DNA from: Lacipirellula limnantheis
GTDB taxonomy: Bacteria > Planctomycetota > Planctomycetia > Pirellulales > Lacipirellulaceae
Reading direction: 5' to 3'
NCBI RefSeq assembly: GCF_007746075.1
Contig: NZ_CP036339.1
Location: 5,113,786-5,177,785, forward strand
DNA length: 64,000 bases
Shown here: positions 26,688-35,224 of the stretch, in pieces
How positions within the stretch are numbered: the first letter of the stretch is position 1
Layout of the letters: each line of letters opens with the position of its first letter
Translations under genes and position numbers: made by a program
Notes under the pieces: model-generated
The model's database searches: none
Told to the model about the DNA's origin: nothing
What the model saw: the letters and a program-made list of their open reading frames with translations, nothing else

Positions 26688-27653
26688 TCACGGATACTTC
26701 CGGACCGAGTAGGGGAACGCTTGGCGTCCCAAACGAGTTTCCAGAAAGTTAAATATCTGCAGGCCAATGCCGAACGCATCGCTCGTGAGCAGTTTGGTGC
26801 CCTGTAGGTTCGTCTCGGGAGCGAATACGTAGAAATCTTTCATTTGCTCAACTCGGTCCGCTGGAGGTTCCGGGTGATGCTTACTGAGGATCTTCTCGAT
26901 AGCCTTGCAATCGTCGGCCACCGCCTTATCTTCAGCCCCGTAAGCCAAGAGCACCGACAACTGACGCTGGATGGGCGGAAATCGCAGCGGTTCCCGCAAC
27001 ATCAGACCCTTGAAATTCCAGCGAGGAGAAAGGAGGACCAGCGCCTTCACATCCTGCCCCTGCTTGCGCACAGGCAGCGGCGGAGCCGACCAGTCCTTGG
27101 CCGCCCACAGGATGGCGACGTTCGCCCCCATTCCGCTGCCGACGAGCCCCAGTGAATTCAAATTGAGATTTCCGGCATCATTCTGCTCGACGAGAAAGCT
27201 ACGGACGGCCTCCATGTCGAGATCGACCATGGCCAGAAAATCAGCTTGCTGCAGGCGATTGGCTTCGAGTTCGATGGGCGCTGCGTTGCCGGCTTGAACT
27301 GATTTGCTGCCGCCGTGACCGCGAAGGTCGACCGCCAGCACAGCGCGCGAAGCGATTTGCGGCACGGACGGGTTTTCGGGAGTGGGCGGATTCTGCAGCG
27401 ACCGAGCCAGCGGATCGAACACAGCGCGCGTTTCGTTGAAGTCGTGGAGCATCACCACGGGAACCGCTTGGGGCCCGGCCGTGCTCGCATAGTAGGTGGC
27501 TCGAAGTTGAACGCCGTCCTTGGTCGTGAGCGTCACATCCACCGGCGGTGGCGCCTTGGCCCGAGTCTGTTGGGCGACCGCCGAGCGGCTGGCTCCCATC
27601 GCCAGGAGAAGGAGAACTGCCGTCCGGAGGTTGCGGCGCACGGGCGATTTCAT
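26688..27653 (-). CDS. Exported alpha/beta-hydrolase
   Basis: The 321 residues start with a signal peptide (LRTAVLLLLAMGASRSAVAQ). A hydrolase fold follows: the oxyanion segment VPVVMLHDFNETRAVFDPL, the strand AVLAVDLRGHGGSK, and the nucleophile elbow GLVGSGMGANVAILWA with Ser as likely nucleophile. The later part (VLLAYGAEDKAVADDCKAIE) would carry the acid. The catalytic His is not clear at the C-terminus (SDAFGIGLQIFNFLETRLG), so activity is uncertain. The substrate is unknown. It probably acts outside the cytoplasm. Confidence 0.75.
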   Translation of the reverse strand: MKSPVRRNLRTAVLLLLAMGASRSAVAQQTRAKAPPPVDVTLTTKDGVQLRATYYASTAGPQAVPVVMLHDFNETRAVFDPLARSLQNPPTPENPSVPQIASRAVLAVDLRGHGGSKSVQAGNAAPIELEANRLQQADFLAMVDLDMEAVRSFLVEQNDAGNLNLNSLGLVGSGMGANVAILWAAKDWSAPPLPVRKQGQDVKALVLLSPRWNFKGLMLREPLRFPPIQRQLSVLLAYGAEDKAVADDCKAIEKILSKHHPEPPADRVEQMKDFYVFAPETNLQGTKLLTSDAFGIGLQIFNFLETRLGRQAFPYSVRKYP

Positions 27654-27882
27654 AGCTTGTCCGACAATTAGAACGATCTAGCGCGTAGAAGGCCCAGTTA
27701 AAAAGGGCTGGAACGCAAGAAACTCAATCCTGCCATCATAACGCGCCGGCTCGCCCATTTCACGCACTCGGGAAACTGTCGGTTGACGGTGAAACCTGTC
27801 GCCCAAACCCATCTTTTCTTGCCGAAGCTTCGTGCATGGGCGAGAATGTAGTGGGGTGCGTCTTTTCCCTTTGAGCTAGCCG

Positions 27883-29871
27883 ATGGCAAGCATTCTCTCT
27901 ACCGATGCGAGCGAATCGGGCGGCGACGATCAAGACGCCCTTGAGGCCGCGCCGTTGATCGACGGGGAATCCGCGGCGTGGGTGATGAGCCTGGTCGTCC
28001 ATCTCGCGGCATTGGCGGCGCTGGCGGCGGCGTCGTTCGCCATTCCAGCAACTCAAGCGACGTATGAGCTCGCGCTTGAGTCGCTGGAGACGATCGAGCC
28101 GGAACGACTGACCGAGGAATTTGTCTCTAGCGACGCCGCCAGTTCCGAGATCGGTGCGATGGGCGTTGGCGGGCAGGACGGCGCGCTCGCGGCCGCCCCC
28201 GACTTCAACGAGCAGTCGTTGATTGCCGACCATGCTGAACTCCTAGCTGACACCGCTGACCGCGTGGCCGTGCAACTGGAGACCGAAGTCCTCCAAGGGC
28301 CTGAATTCTCAACCTCGATGCCGGTGCAAGGCGCGGGCAGCGTCGGGTCGACCGGCGCTGAAGGCGCCATTGATCGCCTGACTCACGAGATTCTCACTTC
28401 GCTCGAGCAGCGGCCAACCATGGTGGTCTGGTTGTTTGATCAATCGGGCAGTCTCAAGGAGGAGCGCGCCAAAGTCATCAAGCGATTCCACCGCATCTAT
28501 GAGGAACTCGGCGTCATCGATGCGGCCGACAATCCAGCCTTTCGTCTTCTCCAGGACAAGCCGCTGCTAACGGCAGTCGTCGGATTTGGCTCGCAGCCCA
28601 CGATGCTGACGCCCGAACCGACGGATCGCATCGAGGAAATCGAAGCTGCGGTGGCGTCGATTGGCGATGACAAGTCGGGACGTGAGAACGTCTTTCAAGC
28701 CGTTGGCATGGTAGCTGAAAAGTTCCGCGCCTATCGCTCCGCAAAGAACGGCAAACGACATGTGATGATCGTCGTCTTCACCGATGAGGCGGGCGATGAC
28801 ATTCCGCTCGTCGATGACACGGTACGGACCTGCCGGAAGTATGCCATGCCCGTGTACGTCGTCGGTCGACCAGCGCCGTTCGGTCGACAGACCGCGTACG
28901 TCAAATACATCGATCCCGATCCTCGGTTTGATCAGCGTCCCCAATGGGTGCCCGTCTCGCTTGGGCCGGAGTCGTTGATGCCCGAGTTGTTGAAGCTCCG
29001 GTTCGCGCAACAGGGAGAGGAAGAAGAGCTCCTCGATTCAGGATTCGGACCATTTGCGCTTACCAGGCTCTGCTACGAGACCGGGGGCCTCTACTTCGCG
29101 TCGCATCCCAATCGGGCCGTGGGACGCCGCATCAGCGGCGACGAGACGAACAATTTGTCGGCTCACATTTCGATGTTTTTCGAGCCGGACGCGATGCGAC
29201 GTTACCAGCCAGACTACATGCCCGTTCAGGAATATGCACGGTTGCTGCAGTCCAATCGCGCGCGGCAGGCGCTCGTGCAAGCCGCGGAAATGTCTTGGAC
29301 GTCGCCAATGGAAAACGTCCAGCTGCGGTTCCCCAAACGAGACGAAGCCGAGCTTGCCCAGCTGCTCTCGCTCGCACAGCGATCGGCCGCCATCCTCCAG
29401 CCCAAGATTGACGCCATCTGTCAGGTGCTGCTGACGGGCGAGCCAGACCGGGAAAAACTCGAGGAGCCCCGCTGGCGCGCCGGCTATGACCTGGCGATCG
29501 GAAGAGCGCTTGCCGTGAAAACGCGCACGGACGGATACAACGTGATGCTGGCCGAGGCCAAGCAGGGCAAGCCATTCAAAGACGAAAAGAACAACACCTG
29601 GGTGATGCGTTCAACCGATTCCTACGCGAACACGACCTTGGAAAAGTTGGGCGCCAAGGCGAAATCGTATCTCAAGCGAGTCGTCGAGGAACATCCCGAC
29701 ACTCCGTGGGCCGCGCTCGCCAAACGCGAGCTTGCCACGCCGCTGGGGTGGGAATGGGCTGAGGCCCGCACCAACTTGCCCCCTATTGATCGGGGCAACG
29801 ACCCGCGCCCGCCACGCCCTGAGCCGAAGCCTCCACAAGGCCCGCCGCGCCGCGATCCGCCTCCGCTGTAG
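27883..29871 (+). CDS. von Willebrand factor A domain membrane protein
   Basis: The 662 residues have a cytoplasmic N-terminus, one hydrophobic helix (AWVMSLVVHLAALAALAAASFAIP) near residue 35-60, and an acidic Ala-rich region. The vWA domain starts near residue 178, with the metal site DQSGS in TMVVWLFDQSGSLKEER and the later strand HVMIVVFTDEAGDD. A long helical C-terminal part (370-620) and a Pro-rich tail (about 640-662) follow. Such proteins mediate protein-protein contacts; no partner is evident. The divergent hydrolase gene is 229 bases away. The function is unknown. Confidence 0.75.
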   Translation: MASILSTDASESGGDDQDALEAAPLIDGESAAWVMSLVVHLAALAALAAASFAIPATQATYELALESLETIEPERLTEEFVSSDAASSEIGAMGVGGQDGALAAAPDFNEQSLIADHAELLADTADRVAVQLETEVLQGPEFSTSMPVQGAGSVGSTGAEGAIDRLTHEILTSLEQRPTMVVWLFDQSGSLKEERAKVIKRFHRIYEELGVIDAADNPAFRLLQDKPLLTAVVGFGSQPTMLTPEPTDRIEEIEAAVASIGDDKSGRENVFQAVGMVAEKFRAYRSAKNGKRHVMIVVFTDEAGDDIPLVDDTVRTCRKYAMPVYVVGRPAPFGRQTAYVKYIDPDPRFDQRPQWVPVSLGPESLMPELLKLRFAQQGEEEELLDSGFGPFALTRLCYETGGLYFASHPNRAVGRRISGDETNNLSAHISMFFEPDAMRRYQPDYMPVQEYARLLQSNRARQALVQAAEMSWTSPMENVQLRFPKRDEAELAQLLSLAQRSAAILQPKIDAICQVLLTGEPDREKLEEPRWRAGYDLAIGRALAVKTRTDGYNVMLAEAKQGKPFKDEKNNTWVMRSTDSYANTTLEKLGAKAKSYLKRVVEEHPDTPWAALAKRELATPLGWEWAEARTNLPPIDRGNDPRPPRPEPKPPQGPPRRDPPPL

Positions 29872-29930
29872 CGGGAACTAAGTCGGGCGCCGCGACCCGC
29901 CGTCCGACATCGCCCCGTCAAACCGTGCCC

Positions 29931-30596
29931 CTAGTGGTTTGCGACCGAGTCCAGTGCGTAATCCGCATTGGCCGTATGCTTGTAGAAGTATTCGGCAATC
30001 TGCGTGGCAATGATTTCGACAAATTGCCGTTCGAAGGCTTGCACCGGCTTGTCGGAGGCGGGAATACCGCTGTTCCGCGGGAACAGCACCTGTCCCAGAC
30101 GCTTCTTGAAGACCAAGCGATCCCCGTCCTTCATGTCGTAGACCGAGATCGAAACTTCCGCTCGACCCTGGTACAGAGTCTTCCCCTTGTACAGATCGAA
30201 ATCGTCAAGTTCCACATACACGATGCGCGTCGCCTTCACGACCTTGCCGAGGTCTTTAAAATTCTCCCAATCTTGCTCGTCGACCCAGTTGTCGACCTCT
30301 TTCGGCGCGACGACTTCAATCCCCTTGACGTTTTGCTCTAACAACTCGCTCACCTGGGCGCCAATGGCCCGCGCGGCGCCGGCGTTGCGGAACTCATGCG
30401 ACGCTGGCGGACGGCAGAGGACGACGACGCGTTCCTTCTCCAGCGCGGTGCATTCCGCAGGGACGGTGTTGCCGCCGTTCCACATGTAAATGCCAGTGGC
30501 CATCAACATCGAAATGCACCCGGTCGAGGCGACGCATCCCAAGCCAATGCAGCCCAGCACGGCCCAGCTGGAAATTAGTCGGAAAGCACGGTCCAT
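29931..30596 (-). CDS. Putative lipoprotein of unknown function
   Basis: A 221-residue protein with a hydrophobic N-terminus that is rich in Cys (SSWAVLGCIGLGCVASTGCISM); STGC or GLGC could serve as a lipobox. The mature part is a mixed alpha/beta domain with ERVVVLCRPPASHEFRNAG, VVKATRIVYVELDDFDLYKG and AEVSISVYDMKDGDRLVFKK, resembling proteins of outer-membrane assembly or secretion accessory type, but I do not recognise the family. It is downstream of the DUF2752 gene on the same strand (27-base gap) and convergent with the vWA gene. Confidence 0.65.
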   Translation of the reverse strand: MDRAFRLISSWAVLGCIGLGCVASTGCISMLMATGIYMWNGGNTVPAECTALEKERVVVLCRPPASHEFRNAGAARAIGAQVSELLEQNVKGIEVVAPKEVDNWVDEQDWENFKDLGKVVKATRIVYVELDDFDLYKGKTLYQGRAEVSISVYDMKDGDRLVFKKRLGQVLFPRNSGIPASDKPVQAFERQFVEIIATQIAEYFYKHTANADYALDSVANH

Positions 30597-30623
30597 GCTT
30601 CTTTCCTTCGTAAGCGAACTGAT

Positions 30624-31049
30624 TCATCCAGCGACGAGTTTTCGCACCCAGTCTAGTATCGTGATCGCCAACCACCCGCTGCCAATCCATAGCAGCCAGT
30701 GCGGCGACGGTCGTATCAATACCCATCGTCCCGCGAGCGACGACGCCAGGGCCCATATGGCCCCTCCGGCGACGAAACCGCACAGCAACGTTCCGCCGGC
30801 GTTCGCCCGGAGCGCTGCCGGCACGTCGCCGCGCACCGCATACGCCCACGCCGTCGTCATGCCGCAACTCGGACATTGCCAGCCAGTCCAGGTGGAAAAG
30901 GCGCACGGCGCAAGTCCTAGCTGTTCGTGCGTTCCGAATCCGCGAGGATCTGGGGAGAGCCGCGTTGCCAAGAGCAGCAGCGTCCCGCCAACAACGGCAA
31001 TTCCGGCCAAGCCAAGTTGGTTGACCCCGGAAAAACGCCGTTGAATGGC
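30624..31049 (-). CDS. DUF2752 membrane protein
   Basis: The family signature WTGWQCPSCGMTTAWAYAVRGD is present, with membrane helices before it (LGLAGIAVVGGTLLLLATRL) and after it (TLLCGFVAGGAIWALASSLAG and LLWIGSGWLAITILDWV). I chose GTG 31049 (VAIQRRFSGVNQ), giving 141 residues, over the 31124 frame whose first 25 residues look non-native. DUF2752 proteins are small inner-membrane proteins of unknown function. It probably shares a transcript with the lipoprotein gene downstream. Confidence 0.8.
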   Translation of the reverse strand, partial: AIQRRFSGVNQLGLAGIAVVGGTLLLLATRLSPDPRGFGTHEQLGLAPCAFSTWTGWQCPSCGMTTAWAYAVRGDVPAALRANAGGTLLCGFVAGGAIWALASSLAGRWVLIRPSPHWLLWIGSGWLAITILDWVRKLVAG

Positions 31050-31194
31050 CACTCCATCACCACCGCAGGCGGAACGCCCGCTACAAACGACGCGAAGGGT
31101 AGCGACTGCCGCTGCGCGCCACAAGGTTGATCAGGCTGCCGCCGGGAAGCGTCCGTTCATGTTTGTCCATAAATTAACTCGGCAGCGTGGCGTG

Positions 31195-32013
31195 CTAGCT
31201 TCTCTTCCCCAAGGCCTCGAGCCTGGGAACGTCGCATTCGCGCACGCAAACTCGCTCGATATGCGTCGCGCGGCCCGTTTCGTCGTCAATCGTCACTAAG
31301 GCGCCAGAGATCCGCACGTCTCCGGTCGCGACGTCGAATGCGGTCGGGTTCGCCGTCAATCGAGTCTCAAGCACGCGATCGATACGGCGCCCAATGACGC
31401 TGTCATAAGGGCCGGTCATGCCGACGTCGCATTGAAACGCCGTGCCGCCGGGGAAGACCGTCTCGTCAGCCGTCGGCACATGGGTGTGCGTCCCCAGCAC
31501 CGCTGACGCGCGCCCATCGAGATATCGACCGAGTAGCTGCGCTTCGCCCGTTGCTTCTGCGTGGAAGTCGATGAACCGGACCTTCACGTCGGAGGGCATT
31601 TCCGACAGCACCCGATCGGCCGCCGTGAACGGGCTGTCGATGGGCTTCATGTAGAGCTGCCCCATGAGACTCACAACGCCAACGAGCGTGCCGTTGCGCG
31701 CCTTGACGGTCGCCCATGCTCTTCCAATCGCCTCGTTTGGGAGGTTTGCTGGGCGAACGATGTTGGGCTCGCGCTGCAGGATCGGAAAAATCTCACGCCG
31801 GCGATAGATGTGATCGCCGAGCGTGATGGCATCGACGCCGGCGGCGACCAATTCGCGGTAGATCTCCGGCGTCAGCCCTGACCCGCCCGCGGCATTCTCC
31901 GCGTTGGCAATGACCAGATCCAGTGTGCGTTCGACGACCAGCCCAGGCACCGACTGCCGGACAATGTCGCGACCTGGTCGGCCGACGATGTCGCCAATAA
32001 AGAGCAGTCGCAT
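31195..32013 (-). CDS. ymdB: YmdB-family metallophosphoesterase
   Basis: A calcineurin-like phosphodiesterase; the Bacillus homologue acts on 2',3'-cyclic nucleotides and cAMP and affects RNA turnover and motility/biofilm choice. The 272 residues keep the metal ligands: LFIGDIVGRPGRD, ANAENAAGGSGLT, TLGDHIYRRREI, DFHAEATGE and GTHTHVPTADE, and the MTGPYDSVIG motif. It lies 40 bases downstream of rny, a pairing conserved in many bacteria that suggests a shared role in RNA metabolism. Confidence 0.94.
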   Translation of the reverse strand: MRLLFIGDIVGRPGRDIVRQSVPGLVVERTLDLVIANAENAAGGSGLTPEIYRELVAAGVDAITLGDHIYRRREIFPILQREPNIVRPANLPNEAIGRAWATVKARNGTLVGVVSLMGQLYMKPIDSPFTAADRVLSEMPSDVKVRFIDFHAEATGEAQLLGRYLDGRASAVLGTHTHVPTADETVFPGGTAFQCDVGMTGPYDSVIGRRIDRVLETRLTANPTAFDVATGDVRISGALVTIDDETGRATHIERVCVRECDVPRLEALGKRS

Positions 32014-32053
32014 GGCAGGCCCAGTTTAAAACCGTCGTTCGGATTCGCTTCAG

Positions 32054-33655
32054 TTAACGGGCCGTCTCGATGATCCGCGTCTCGCGAATCAATGTTACCT
32101 TAATTTCGCCGGGATAGGTGAGCTGTTCCTCGAACGCACGAGCGATGTCGCGGCAGACTTTCGCCGCCGACTCGTCCGTCGTGTCGCGAGCACTGGCAAT
32201 CACGCGTACTTCGCGGCCAGCTTGAATCGCAAAGGCTTGCTGAACTCCAGTAAAGCTCGTAGCGATTGACTCCAACTCTTGCATCCGCTTGATGTAGCGA
32301 TCCAGCGTTTCGCGCCGCGCCCCAGGTCGCGAGGCGCTACAGGCATCGGCCGCCGCGCACAGCACGGTGTAAGGCATGTCGGGGCGGATGTCGTCGTGAT
32401 GCCCCAAGGCGGCGTGGACCACCTCTGGGCCTTCCCCGAACCGCTTCAGCAGGTCAGCCCCAATCTTGGGATGGCCTCCCTCCAAGTCATGATCCGCCGC
32501 CTTCCCAATGTCGTGCAGCAGACCGGCGCGGCGGGCTAATTCGCCGTCGAGTCCCATCTCTTCGGCAAGCATGCCGGTGATAAAAGAGACCTCAATCGAG
32601 TGGCGCAGCACATTTTGACTGTAGCTAGTTCGATAGCGCAATCTGCCGAGCAGTTCGACCACCTTCGGATGAACGCCGAACACCTGCGCCTCTTGCATCG
32701 CCTCCTCGCCATGACGGCGAATCTCGCCCTCGATTTCCTTTTCCGTCTCGGCGACCAATTCCTCGATCCGCGTCGGATGTATGCGGCCGTCAGCGATCAA
32801 TTTATTCAGTGCGATTCGCGCAATCTCCCGGCGGACGGGGTCGAATGCGCTGACGATGACGACCCCCGGCGTGTCGTCGATAATGACGTCGACACCGGTC
32901 GCCTTCTCCAACGCGCGAATATTGCGACCTTCGCGACCGATGATGCGGCCCTTCATCTCGTCGTTTGGAATGTCGACGGTGCTGGTCGTCGACTCCGCGG
33001 TATGCGCGGCCGCGAAGCGTTGCACCGCAGTGATCAGCATTTCCTTTGCTTTCGCCTGCGTCTTCTCCACCGCCTCGCGCTCATACCGCATGATCATCGC
33101 GCCTTGTTCGCGGACGAGTTCTTTCTCCAGCCGTCCCAGCAAGCGCGACTCGGCCTCCTCGCGGCTTAAGCCGCTCAGTTGGTGCATGGTCTGCCGCTCG
33201 AGGTCGAGCAGGTCGTCAAGCTCTTTTTGACGCCGCGTCGCGTCCTCGACCTTTTCTGCCAGACGTCGTTGGTTGCTTTCGACCATCTTCTCCTGCTTTT
33301 GGAGCTGATCGGCACGCGACTGAATGGCGTCCTCGGCCTTGTCGAGCTTGCGCTCGCGATCATGAAGCTGCCGGCGGATTTCCTCGTTTTCCTTCTCCAG
33401 CTTCCCCTTCTCTTGCAGCGCCATTTCGCGGGCTTCGACCGCAGCTTCTTTTCGCCGCGTAGCCGCCTCGATTTCTGCTCGCTCGATGATCTGCGCGGCT
33501 TCCTTGTCGGCGTCGCGCTTGCGCAAATAGTCGAGGAACTTAACGACGGCGAAGCCGAGCATCACGGCAATGACGACAGCGACGACCAATACCGTTTCGG
33601 TGACGTCCGCCAATATCGGCGGCGCGGCCAGTTCCATTGAGAGAGTGGGAGCCAT
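32054..33655 (-). CDS. rny: Ribonuclease Y
   Basis: Membrane-anchored endoribonuclease that starts mRNA decay. The 533 residues have the expected order: an N-terminal transmembrane helix (ETVLVVAVVIAVMLGFAVV), a long charged coiled coil (about 45-215), a KH RNA-binding domain (MKGRIIGREGRNIRALEKAT) and an HD domain (AGLLHDIGKAADHDLEGGHP). The C-terminus ends YPGEIKVTLIRETRIIETAR, as in other RNase Y. It precedes ymdB on the same strand. Confidence 0.97.
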   Translation of the reverse strand: MAPTLSMELAAPPILADVTETVLVVAVVIAVMLGFAVVKFLDYLRKRDADKEAAQIIERAEIEAATRRKEAAVEAREMALQEKGKLEKENEEIRRQLHDRERKLDKAEDAIQSRADQLQKQEKMVESNQRRLAEKVEDATRRQKELDDLLDLERQTMHQLSGLSREEAESRLLGRLEKELVREQGAMIMRYEREAVEKTQAKAKEMLITAVQRFAAAHTAESTTSTVDIPNDEMKGRIIGREGRNIRALEKATGVDVIIDDTPGVVIVSAFDPVRREIARIALNKLIADGRIHPTRIEELVAETEKEIEGEIRRHGEEAMQEAQVFGVHPKVVELLGRLRYRTSYSQNVLRHSIEVSFITGMLAEEMGLDGELARRAGLLHDIGKAADHDLEGGHPKIGADLLKRFGEGPEVVHAALGHHDDIRPDMPYTVLCAAADACSASRPGARRETLDRYIKRMQELESIATSFTGVQQAFAIQAGREVRVIASARDTTDESAAKVCRDIARAFEEQLTYPGEIKVTLIRETRIIETAR

Positions 33656-34488
33656 GCGTTCCGTCTATCCTTCCAAATGAAGCGCGCAATCGCAGCGAGT
33701 TTCAGCGGCGGCAGAGAAGCGCTGGTCACGCAGAGCGAGCCAGCTGCAGCGACTAATGCGCTGCAGTCGCGGGATAGAAGTTCGTGCGACGAAAGCCTTG
33801 CATCGGCGGTGCGACGCGCAAGCCCTCGCGCATTAAGCATTCCAGTTCGATCAATCTAGGTGCGACATCGGCGGGGCGCTGGTCTGGCAAGCGCCTCGGC
33901 CATCGCAGTCCATCGCGCCCACCCCTGCGGCCAGTGGCCGTAGGCTCCGCATCGATGAATGCCGCCGCGTAACCACCGGGCGCTCATGCCAAGTTCGATC
34001 ATCAAGCAGAGAGTTGTGCTCTCATGCGCACGGCACGCCAACTGACAAGCGAGCGCGCTTATCGAAGCCAATACCGCGATGATCAACAAGATTCCCAGCA
34101 TGCCCGCGCCGCTACCAAGGGAACAACTTAACGAGCGAGTGTCTTAGCAAGACTCTTCAACGAACCAAAATCCGCAACGCTCCCCCCGACCGGCAAAGTC
34201 GACGCCAGCGATGGAGGCGTAAAAATACGCAAAATGAACAAGTGAGGCGCCTATCCTGGACACAGTGGTCGTCCAGAACGCCGCCAAAGCAACGCCATCG
34301 TAGCAAATTCAAGGCGAACTTCAACCATCGTTCGGCAGGGCCAAGGACGCTGAAAGCCCGGCCAGCGCGAGGGTTACGACAGCGAAGGGCTGCTCCGGGT
34401 TGCCCTGCCCCGCTGCTTCGCCGCGTCATTCGATGACAAGCGCCTTTGCAGGAATGTCCTGTTCCTTGCCCAGTTCGTTAAACCGAGC
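33656..34488. other. 833-base stretch with no recognised gene
   Basis: One of the largest unexplained gaps. On the minus strand an 81-residue frame (34101-33856, beginning MLGILLIIAVLASISALACQ) could encode a one-helix membrane peptide, but it lacks a ribosome-binding site and family similarity. Two near-direct repeats occur on the minus strand (gatcgaacttggcatg near 34004-33988 and gatcgaactggaatg near 33854-33839), about 150 bases apart. A structured RNA is possible. The rny and SirB1-like promoters must lie here. Confidence 0.4.
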
Positions 34489-35187
34489 ATGATTGAAAGC
34501 ATGGACCTGCCGCGACCCGCCTTCTGCCGCACGCGCGCCTTCAGTGCGTTCTCGCGCGCGCTTCCCGTGGCAAATACTCCGGATGGATTGTTCCGCGCGG
34601 CTTGGGCTATCGCGCAACACGAACACCCCGATGCCGAAGTCGCCGCGGGCGAGGCTGCCATGGCGAACCTGATCGCCACGGTTCGGGGCCGCGTCCGGTC
34701 CACCGGCGTCGAAGCGAAGCTGGCCCACCTTCATGACGTCTTCTTTGACCTGCTAGGCTTTCAAGGGAATGTGGAGGATTACTATTCGCCGTCGAATAGC
34801 TACCTCTGCGAAGTCCTCCGCACTCGCCGGGGATTGCCGATTACGCTGGCGCTCCTCTATCGGCGCGTGGGTCAGGGCATTGGGCTGACCGTGCATGGGG
34901 TCAATGCGCCGGGACATTTTCTTGCCGAGGTTGAGATGGACCGCGGCAAGGGGCAATCGATTTACGTCGATCCATTTTTTGGCGGCGGACTGCTTCACGA
35001 AGACGAAGTTTTCGAACGCATCCTGCAAGCAACCGGCACGAAGCTCCGGCCATCCGCCGAACATCTTGCCCGCGCCGCTCCCCGGCAATGGCTGGGCCGG
35101 ATGCTCAACAACTTGCAAGCGGTGTTCGCGTCAAGCGGCCGGGAGCGAGACGTTTACGCCATGCAAGAAATGCAGGCCCTACTGTAA
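34489..35187 (+). CDS. SirB1-like transglutaminase-fold protein
   Basis: The 232 residues match the SirB1/transglutaminase-like 2 family: KLAHLHDVFFDLLGFQGNVEDYYSPSNSYL (around the family helix), CEVLRTRRGLPITLALLYRRV and VHGVNAPGHFLAE. In the family these proteins often sit beside RsmA-type or chromosome-related genes, and some carry TPRs; their biochemical role is not established. The usual catalytic Cys region reads NSYLCEVLRTRRGLPI, so a Cys is present. A TTG/ATG choice upstream is possible; ATG 34489 gives the expected length. It is followed after 37 bases by the metalloprotease gene. Confidence 0.8.
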   Translation: MIESMDLPRPAFCRTRAFSAFSRALPVANTPDGLFRAAWAIAQHEHPDAEVAAGEAAMANLIATVRGRVRSTGVEAKLAHLHDVFFDLLGFQGNVEDYYSPSNSYLCEVLRTRRGLPITLALLYRRVGQGIGLTVHGVNAPGHFLAEVEMDRGKGQSIYVDPFFGGGLLHEDEVFERILQATGTKLRPSAEHLARAAPRQWLGRMLNNLQAVFASSGRERDVYAMQEMQALL

Positions 35188-35224
35188 TCTAGCCTGCGTC
35201 GTCCTGACGGCGCGGCGGTATAGA

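Noticed and set aside
33856..34101. 81-residue minus-strand membrane peptide
   Set aside because: One hydrophobic helix only, no ribosome-binding site, no recognisable family. Kept as a remark on the gap rather than called as a gene.
33656..34488. 6S RNA in the gap beside rny
   Set aside because: I could not draw the long hairpin with central bubble that defines 6S RNA.
34895..35224. N-terminal extension of the metalloprotease
   Set aside because: It lies in another frame inside the SirB1-like gene. A signal peptide begins at 35225 or 35234.
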